From contig JAIROQ010000070.1 of assembly GCA_031257455.1 (NCBI GenBank), positions 1 through 11,425 of the forward strand: a stretch of DNA of 11,425 bases. The letters are read 5' to 3'. The notes under the pieces were generated by a model that was given only the letters and a program-made list of their open reading frames with translations, had not been told where the DNA came from and made no database searches. Origin of the DNA: Prevotellaceae bacterium (GTDB lineage Bacteria > Bacteroidota > Bacteroidia > Bacteroidales > UBA932). The translations under genes and the position numbers were made by a program. The first letter of the stretch is position 1. The number at the start of each line of letters is the position of its first letter. Below, in pieces: positions 7,362 to 11,425 of this stretch.

Positions 7362-8080
7362 TTCCGCGCCTCCAGTTTTAGCCGCGCCGCTTCAATGAAA
7401 AATATAATCAGGCTCGCGAAGTAAAGCACATCGCGCATGTCCACCACGCCGCGACTGAGCGACCGGTAATGCCCGTTGATACCGCACAGCAGTAACAGTT
7501 CGTCAGCCGGCGGAAACAGCGCCGCCAGCCCGTCAAATCCCAAGTAAAAGAAAAAACAGCCGGCAGCCGCCACAATAAACGAAATAATTTGATTGTCGGT
7601 AAGCGCTGAGGCAAATATCCCGATAGCCGCATAACCGGCCGCCAGCAGCAACAAACCGATGTAAGACCCCCACGCGCCGCCGGCGTCAATATTGCCCACC
7701 GGATTTCCGAGCAGGTAGATACTGATATAATAAATAAAGGTAGGCAACAGCGCCAGCCATGCCACCACCGTAGCGGCGAAATATTTTCCCAGAATCAATT
7801 GCCGCTCGGTGACCGGTTGTGAGAGGAGCAGCTCGATAGTACCCGATTTTTTTTCATCGGCCACCGTGCGCATGGTAATAGCCGGCAACAGGAATAAAAA
7901 TAACCATGGCGACAACTCGAACAGTCCGCCAAGCGTGGCGAAACCGCCGTCAAGGATATTCATCGCACCCGCGCCAATCCACAGAAACCACGCATTGACC
8001 GCTAAAAAAACCACTATCGCCAGATAGCCGGTAAGCGATGAGAAGAAAGCATTTAATTCCTTTTGAAAGATACAGTACAT
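7355..8080 (-). CDS. gldF: Gliding-associated ABC transporter permease GldF
   Basis: The 241-residue product is an ABC-2-type permease with six predicted membrane segments (about 17-37, 56-76, 103-123, 138-158, 165-190, 215-233). The cytoplasmic loop DEKKSGTIELLLSQPV (75-90) is characteristic of GldF/NosY-like permeases, and the N-terminus (MYCIFQKELNAFFSSLTGYL) fits GldF and supports ATG 8078-8080. It would form the membrane channel, with the ATPase GldA encoded elsewhere. gldG follows with a 7-base overlap. I found no TAnnTTTG promoter in the 147 bases before it. The gene may therefore be read from uvrD through an array-filled spacer, or from a promoter of another type. The leader lies in the CTAATGTGA array. 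Confidence 0.92.
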   Translation of the reverse strand: MYCIFQKELNAFFSSLTGYLAIVVFLAVNAWFLWIGAGAMNILDGGFATLGGLFELSPWLFLFLLPAITMRTVADEKKSGTIELLLSQPVTERQLILGKYFAATVVAWLALLPTFIYYISIYLLGNPVGNIDAGGAWGSYIGLLLLAAGYAAIGIFASALTDNQIISFIVAAAGCFFFYLGFDGLAALFPPADELLLLCGINGHYRSLSRGVVDMRDVLYFASLIIFFIEAARLKLEARKW

Positions 8081-8098
8081 TTTGATGTGATGATGTGA

Positions 8099-8141
8099 CT
8101 AATTTGCTAATGTGACTAATGTGCTAATGTGACTAATTATT
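8099..8141. repeat. CTAATGTG(A) 8/9-base tandem array, left copy
   Basis: Units CTAATTTG, CTAATGTGA, CTAATGTG, CTAATGTGA, CTAATTATT run from 8099 to 8141, alternating 8 and 9 bases. The array occupies the leader region of gldF. It is the left arm of a perfect 33-bp inverted repeat: 8106-8138 is the exact reverse complement of 8205-8237. Related units lie at 10571-10600 on the other side of uvrD. Confidence 0.9.
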
Positions 8142-8159
8142 TAATGGTATATACCGTTG

Positions 8160-8191
8160 TTCATTATTCATTATTCATTATTCATTATTCA
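8160..8191. repeat. TTCATTA heptamer array
   Basis: Four perfect TTCATTA units (8160-8187) and a partial TTCA. The array sits in the loop between the two opposed CTAATGTGA arrays. The perfection of the units suggests a recent expansion, so unit number may vary between strains. Confidence 0.9.
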
Positions 8192-8193
8192 CC

Positions 8194-8243
8194 GGCGTCA
8201 GCCCAATTAGTCACATTAGCACATTAGTCACATTAGCACATTA
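8194..8243. repeat. GGCGTCAGCC border plus ATTAGTCAC/ATTAGCAC array, right copy
   Basis: GGCGTCAGCC (8194-8203) is followed by the complement-strand form of the CTAATGTGA array (8205-8243, units of 9 and 8 bases). It runs into the 3' end of uvrD: on that strand AAT GTG CTA ATG TGA are the last four codons and the stop (8228-8242). The helicase therefore ends with repeat-derived residues Asn-Val-Leu-Met. The array is the right arm of the 33-bp inverted repeat. Confidence 0.88.
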
Positions 8244-10519
8244 ATATTGGCATATTTTAATAATAATGTCTTGCGTCCATAGTTGTCAAAATCGACAATG
8301 GCTTTGGCTTCGGGCATGACGCCTTCGACACTCGCGACCTTGCCCTTGCCGAAACGGTCATGTTCTATAATCATGCCGGCAGCCAGCGCCGGCTGGTCGC
8401 CGGGCGCAAAATTCGCCGCCCTGCGCGGCACAGCCATGCCGACCGGTTTCATCATCGTACGCACCGGCGTTTTGCGTCCGGTTTCCCGGCGTCCGGCAAA
8501 TGCGCCTTTTCCCTCCGGAAGTTTGCCTTTGGGGGTATCCCCGAATATCGGTTTATTGAAATAATTTGCGTCAATTTCCCGCAGGAAGCGGCTGGGACGG
8601 TTTGAAACCGTTTCGCCCCAACGGTAGCGCGTCTTGGAAAAAGAAACGGTAATGCGCCGTTTGGCACGTGTGAGGGCTACATAAAACAACCGGCGTTCTT
8701 CTTCCAGCGCTTCCACAGAATCTGTCGAAAGCCCGCTGGGGAAGAGCGTTTCCTCCATGCCGGTGATATAAACATATGAAAACTCCAGCCCTTTTGCCGC
8801 GTGCGCCGTCATCAGCGTTACCTTATTGCGGTCTTCTTCCTTTTCATTATCCATATCGGTAAGCAGGGACACGTTTTCCAGGTATTGCCGGACGGTTATC
8901 AACCTGTTTTCCTCATCGGGACCGGCATTGTCGGGGTTGTCGCAAAATTCCTTGATGCTGTTCAGGAGTTCTTCCACATATTCCAGCCGCGTGATGTTTT
9001 CCACGCTGTTCGTTTCCTTGAGTTCGGCGATATAGCCCGACCGTTTGGCGACTTCCGTAGCCAGTTCGTGCGCATCAATCGCAAACTGCAAAGACGACAG
9101 TTCGGCAATCAATGCGCAAAAAACCTGCAGTTTTTTCGCTACCTGCGGACGCAAGCCGATAGCTGTAGGGGACAATGAAAGGAAGGTGTCATACATACTC
9201 TTCTCTTCTGCGGCGGCAGTGGCTTGCAGGTGTTCGAGGCTTGTTGTGCCGATACCGCGTGACGGCGTCTGCACGGCGCGGCGGAAGGCCTCGTCATCGT
9301 TCGGATTGACTATCAAACGCAGGTACGCGAGGAGGTCTTTCACTTCAGCCCGCTGGTAAAACGACATGCCGCCGTAGATTTTATAAGGCAAATTCTTTTT
9401 CCGCAGGGCTTCTTCAAAGGGGCGCGACTGCGCATTGGTGCGGTAAAGTATGGCTATTTCGCTATACGGCGTCTGCTTACTGTACACCGTATCGAAAATG
9501 GACGAAGCCACCATAAAACTTTCTTCCTGCTCGGTAAAAGCGCTCAGCACGTGTATCGGCTCGCCGGCATCGGCACGCGAAAAACATTTTTTGCGCAACT
9601 GCCGGCTGTTTTTCGCTATCAAACTGTTTGCCGCATTGACGATGGTTTGGGTGGAGCGGTAATTCTCTTCGAGCCGGTATTCCTGATAGTCGGGATAGTC
9701 GTTTCGGAAATTCAGGATATTTTCGATACGCGCGCCGCGAAAAGCATAAATACTCTGCGCATCGTCCCCCACCACGCAAATATTGTGATGCGACTGCGCC
9801 AGCTTTTTCACGATTAAATACTGCGCATAGTTGGTATCCTGATACTCGTCCACGAGGATATACTGGAACAGCGAACCATAGTGCGCCAGCGCCTCCGGGA
9901 AATCGCGGAAGAGGAGATTGGTGTTCAACAGCAAATCATCAAAATCCATTGCACCCGCGAGTTTGCATTTACGTTCATACAGGGTGTAAATATCCGCTAT
10001 GAGGGGCATGCGGCAGGCCGCATCGGTAGTGGTGATTTGCGCATTGGCGGCATATTCGCCGGCGCGTATCAGATTATTTTTCGCCATGGAAATACGGGCG
10101 GACACGTGGCCGGGTTTGTATATTTTTTCGTCAAAGCCCAATTCCTTGATGCAGGCTCTGACTAAACTTTTGCTGTCGCCGGCGTCATAGATGGTGAACG
10201 AACGGGGATAGCCCAGCCGTTCCGCCTCGCTGCGCAGGATACGCGCAAAAATAGCGTGGAACGTCCCCATCCACAACCGGCGCGTCACCTCTGCGCCGAC
10301 CAGTGCGCCGATACGCTCTTTCATCTCGCGTGCCGCCTTATTGGTGAACGTAAGCGCCAGCACGTGCTGCGGGCGCACATCCTGCTGTAAGAGGTAAGCA
10401 ATGCGGTAGGTCAGTACGCGCGTTTTTCCCGAACCGGCGCCGGCAATAATCAGCGATGGATGCTGGAAATGGATGACCGCTTCACGCTGGACATCGCTTA
10501 ATTCATCTAAAAAATTCAT
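8228..10519 (-). CDS. uvrD: UvrD/PcrA-type superfamily 1A DNA helicase
   Basis: This complete 763-residue 3'-5' helicase, acting on DNA in the cytoplasm, is expected in nucleotide excision and mismatch repair and in removing proteins or stalled complexes from DNA. In order the sequence shows the Q motif LSDVQREAV (7-15), Walker A AGAGSGKT (26-33), motif Ia TFTNKAA (57-63) and DEYQDT (224-229). Next come GDDAQSIYAFRGA (251-263), YRSTQTIVNAAN (287-298), the motif V region TAHAAKGLEF (571-580) and motif VI EEERRLFYVALTRAKRR (606-622). The C-terminus has a Tudor-like fold region typical of PcrA (about 704-755: APGDQ, VEHD-like IIEHDRFGKG, VDFDNYGRKTLL). Length is normal, so it is not a RecB-like paralogue. 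A TAAATTTG element lies 22 bases before the ATG. The last four residues and stop are inside a tandem array. The name uvrD rather than pcrA is a convention; domain order does not separate them. Confidence 0.95.
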   Translation of the reverse strand: MNFLDELSDVQREAVIHFQHPSLIIAGAGSGKTRVLTYRIAYLLQQDVRPQHVLALTFTNKAAREMKERIGALVGAEVTRRLWMGTFHAIFARILRSEAERLGYPRSFTIYDAGDSKSLVRACIKELGFDEKIYKPGHVSARISMAKNNLIRAGEYAANAQITTTDAACRMPLIADIYTLYERKCKLAGAMDFDDLLLNTNLLFRDFPEALAHYGSLFQYILVDEYQDTNYAQYLIVKKLAQSHHNICVVGDDAQSIYAFRGARIENILNFRNDYPDYQEYRLEENYRSTQTIVNAANSLIAKNSRQLRKKCFSRADAGEPIHVLSAFTEQEESFMVASSIFDTVYSKQTPYSEIAILYRTNAQSRPFEEALRKKNLPYKIYGGMSFYQRAEVKDLLAYLRLIVNPNDDEAFRRAVQTPSRGIGTTSLEHLQATAAAEEKSMYDTFLSLSPTAIGLRPQVAKKLQVFCALIAELSSLQFAIDAHELATEVAKRSGYIAELKETNSVENITRLEYVEELLNSIKEFCDNPDNAGPDEENRLITVRQYLENVSLLTDMDNEKEEDRNKVTLMTAHAAKGLEFSYVYITGMEETLFPSGLSTDSVEALEEERRLFYVALTRAKRRITVSFSKTRYRWGETVSNRPSRFLREIDANYFNKPIFGDTPKGKLPEGKGAFAGRRETGRKTPVRTMMKPVGMAVPRRAANFAPGDQPALAAGMIIEHDRFGKGKVASVEGVMPEAKAIVDFDNYGRKTLLLKYANINVLM

Positions 10520-10541
10520 TATTCAAGTAAAAAATGGAGTA

Positions 10542-10574
10542 CAAATTTACATGAAAAAATTGGATTTTTACTAA
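10542..10574 (-). promoter_or_regulatory. Promoter of uvrD
   Basis: On the minus strand TAAATTTG (complement of 10542-10549) is a full match to the Bacteroidetes -7 element, 22 bases before the uvrD ATG. The best -33 candidate is TTAG (complement of 10571-10574), 21 bases further upstream, one mismatch from TTTG. That -33 sequence is the end of the CTAATTTG array, so the array may contribute part of the promoter. Confidence 0.5.
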
Positions 10575-10600
10575 TTTGCTAATGTGCTAATGTGACTAAT
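10571..10600. repeat. CTAATGTG(A) array upstream of uvrD
   Basis: CTAATTTG, CTAATGTG, CTAATGTGA, CTAAT run from 10571 to 10600. This is the same family and orientation as 8099-8141. The uvrD gene is thus bracketed by related arrays, one at its promoter and two at its 3' end. The array is joined to the next array by GGCTTACGCC (10603-10612). Confidence 0.85.
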
Positions 10601-10602
10601 TG

Positions 10603-10664
10603 GGCTTACGCCAATTTAAAGATTTAAAAATTCAAAAATTTAAAGATTGGCTGACGCGCCAGCC
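10603..10664. repeat. ATTTAAAG 8-base array between two GC-rich borders
   Basis: GGCTTACGCC (10603-10612) is followed by ATTTAAAG, ATTTAAAA, ATTCAAAA, ATTTAAAG, ATT (10614-10648). Then comes the near-perfect 16-base palindrome GGCTGACGCGCCAGCC (10649-10664), which contains a border decamer facing each way. The array is therefore a complete module with a border at both ends. Confidence 0.85.
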
Positions 10665-10666
10665 AA

Positions 10667-10694
10667 CTCATAATTCATAACCCATAACTTATAA
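10667..10694. repeat. NYCATAA heptamer array
   Basis: CTCATAA, TTCATAA, CCCATAA, CTTATAA are four contiguous 7-base units (10667-10694), followed by CTAAATT. They begin two bases after the palindromic border and end in the AACTAA sequence shared by the other heptamer arrays. Confidence 0.85.
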
Positions 10695-10702
10695 CTAAAT
10701 TG

Positions 10703-10736
10703 CATTTTCCATTCTCCACTCTCCACTTTCAACTAA
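10703..10736. repeat. CAYTYTC heptamer array
   Basis: CATTTTC, CATTCTC, CACTCTC, CACTTTC are four contiguous heptamers (10703-10730), followed by AACTAA (10731-10736). The same words in another order occur at 11300-11334, also followed by AACTAA. Confidence 0.85.
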
Positions 10737-10739
10737 GTC

Positions 10740-10873
10740 GTCATTTCGACCGGAGCGTGCGAGGGACGAGCACGCGAAGTGGAGAAATCTCCTCCCCAAC
10801 GCAAACCGTTTGGGAAGGACTGCGAGGCATCGCAGCAGATTCCTCGACTGCGCTCCGCTCCGCTCGGAATGAC
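10740..10873. repeat. 134-base interspersed repeat with inverted ends
   Basis: The left end, GTCATTTCGACCGGAGCG (10740-10757), is an imperfect inverted copy of the right end, whose complement reads GTCATTCCGAGCGGAGCG. The interior has the stretches GTGGAGAAATCTCC and CAGATTCCTCGACTGCGCTC-like sequence. I recall this type of repeat as widespread in Bacteroidetes intergenic DNA, where it often gives spurious ORFs. A 19-base direct repeat, CCCCAACGCAANNCGTTTG, lies at 10794-10812 inside it and at 10878-10896 just outside its right end. It encodes nothing I can support. Confidence 0.8.
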
Positions 10874-10903
10874 GCTTCCCCAACGCAAGGCGTTTGCAAC
10901 GCC

Positions 10904-10992
10904 GCCCCGGAGGGGCGAAACATGAATAACCCCGTGCGTAAGCACGGGGTAAAAACAGCGCCCCTGCCTTTCGCGCGGCATACTGCCGGTGC
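10904..10992. repeat. 89-base GC-rich hairpin repeat, copy 1
   Basis: It starts with the small hairpin GCCCC-GGA-GGGGC and holds the perfect hairpin ACCCCGTGC-GTAA-GCACGGGGT (10929-10950). It ends with TTTCGCGCGGCATACTGCCG followed by GTGC. A second copy, in the same orientation and roughly 85 percent alike by eye, is at 11337-11425. The central stems differ by substitutions that mostly keep pairing. It resembles hairpin repeats common in Bacteroidetes spacers. Confidence 0.85.
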
Positions 10993-11062
10993 ATCGCGGA
11001 AAACCCGTGCGCCGCGCGAGTGCAGGGCGGGACATCGTGTGCTACTAAGGTTGGATAAATTT

Positions 11063-11104
11063 ACAGATTTACGGATTTACAGATTTACAGATTTGGCTGA
11101 CGCC
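11063..11104. repeat. ACAGATTT array with GGCTGACGCC border (inverted copy)
   Basis: ACAGATTT, ACGGATTT, ACAGATTT, ACAGATTT (11063-11094) is followed by GGCTGACGCC (11095-11104). In reverse complement the unit order, including the position of the single C variant, is the same as at 367-398, more than 10 kb away. This is best explained by copying of the whole module rather than independent expansion. Confidence 0.88.
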
Positions 11105-11107
11105 ACC

Positions 11108-11140
11108 GCGCCTGCCGCGACTTACAACTTACAACTAAAG
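11108..11140. repeat. GCGCCTGCCGC border plus ACTTACA heptamers
   Basis: GCGCCTGCCGC (11108-11118) precedes ACTTACA, ACTTACA, ACTAAAG (11120-11140). A nearly identical prefix, GCGCCTGTCGC, precedes the heptamer array at 11300. Both arrays end with AACTAAA. Confidence 0.6.
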
Positions 11141-11165
11141 AAAAATGCCCCCATCACACCGGCTT

Positions 11166-11245
11166 GTCCGTAGGACATGCATCCCCTACGGGGAAAAAGA
11201 CATTTGGGAGGTTTTGTTCTATTGATATGGTTGCCCTACGGGCAA
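11166..11245. repeat. Cluster of three GTA/TAC-loop hairpins
   Basis: GTCC-GTA-GGAC (11166-11176), CCCC-TAC-GGGG (11183-11193) and TTGCCC-TAC-GGGCAA (11231-11245) are three perfect short stems with related loops, separated by AT-rich sequence. I recall similar CCCTACGGG-type repeats from many Bacteroidales spacers. The constant loop with different stems points to selection for the fold. No gene is nearby. Confidence 0.7.
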
Positions 11246-11253
11246 TGACTTTT

Positions 11254-11288
11254 CGATGCTCGATACTCGATTTGCGACATTCGACCGT
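11254..11288. repeat. CGANNNN heptamer array
   Basis: CGATGCT, CGATACT, CGATTTG, CGACATT, CGACCGT are five adjacent 7-base units (11254-11288) in which CGA is constant and the rest drifts. It directly precedes the GCGCCTGTCGC border. Confidence 0.65.
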
Positions 11289-11334
11289 GCGCCTGTCGCC
11301 ATTTTTAACTCTCCACTCTCCATTTTCAACTAAA
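11289..11334. repeat. GCGCCTGTCGC border plus CACTCTC heptamers
   Basis: GCGCCTGTCGC (11289-11299) is followed by CATTTTT, AACTCTC, CACTCTC, CATTTTC, AACTAAA (11300-11334). The words are those of 10703-10736. In both places the array leads into a GC-rich element, here the 89-base hairpin repeat three bases later. Confidence 0.8.
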
Positions 11335-11336
11335 AA

Positions 11337-11425
11337 GCCCCGAAGGGGCGCAACGTGAATAACCCCGTGCGAAGCGCGGGGCTACAATGCGTCTCCCTGC
11401 TTTTCGCGCGGCATACTGCCGGTGC
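11337..11425. repeat. 89-base GC-rich hairpin repeat, copy 2 (reaches window end)
   Basis: It starts with GCCCC-GAA-GGGGC and has the hairpin CCCCGTGC-GAA-GCGCGGGG (11363-11381, one G-U pair). It ends with the same CGCGCGGCATACTGCCGGTG sequence plus C as copy 1. It may continue beyond the window, since copy 1 is followed by further GC-rich sequence to about 11040. Confidence 0.82.

Noticed and set aside
8146..8155. Palindrome GGTATATACC upstream of gldF as an operator
   Set aside because: It is a single short AT-rich palindrome with no second copy or known regulator, and is expected by chance.
10700..11173. Plus-strand 157-codon frame, and several minus-strand frames, in the right-hand spacer
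   Set aside because: They are translations of the 134-base and 89-base interspersed repeats. Such repeats are a familiar source of false ORFs and no domain is visible.

Overview
The window looks like a chromosomal segment of a Bacteroidetes bacterium, most likely Bacteroidales. The evidence is a gldF/gldG pair, two promoters of the Bacteroidetes type (TTG-like box, about 20 bases, then TAnnTTTG), and no clear Shine-Dalgarno sequences. The spacers also hold GC-rich hairpin repeats that I recall as common in this phylum. Coding sequence is about half G+C. The first 330 bases are far richer in A+T and may be of different origin.

Layout. 1-195 is the possible 3' end of an unidentified AT-rich gene, followed by a gene-poor AT-rich spacer. 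486-5491 is a two-gene, 4-base-overlapping plus-strand operon. It encodes a GT2 glycosyltransferase with a C-terminal DUF2062 membrane domain, then a 1279-residue protein joining an RND/MMPL exporter, a PlsC-type acyltransferase and a class I methyltransferase. This pairing is typical of aryl-polyene/flexirubin-type lipid pigment loci, but no ketosynthase, ACP or dehydratase gene lies in the window. 5634-8080 (minus) is gldF-gldG, the membrane parts of the gliding-associated ABC transporter, without gldA. 8228-10519 (minus) is a complete UvrD/PcrA-type helicase with its own promoter. 10550-11425 holds no gene and is almost entirely stacked repeats.

The most unusual content is in the spacers. 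They contain many short tandem arrays with unit lengths of 7, 8 or 8/9 bases and different unit sequences (AAATCTGT, TGTTGAAC, CTAATGTG(A), ATTTAAAG, TTCATTA, NYCATAA, CACTCTC, CGATACT). Many are bordered by a shared GC-rich decamer of the form GGCGNNAGCC or its complement. The stop codon of every operon-terminal gene (the fusion gene, gldG, uvrD) lies inside such an array. Two opposed copies of one array form a perfect 33-bp inverted repeat between uvrD and gldF. The array family looks like a modular, genome-wide intergenic element. Its function cannot be decided from this window.

No tRNA, rRNA, CRISPR, transposase or phage gene was seen.
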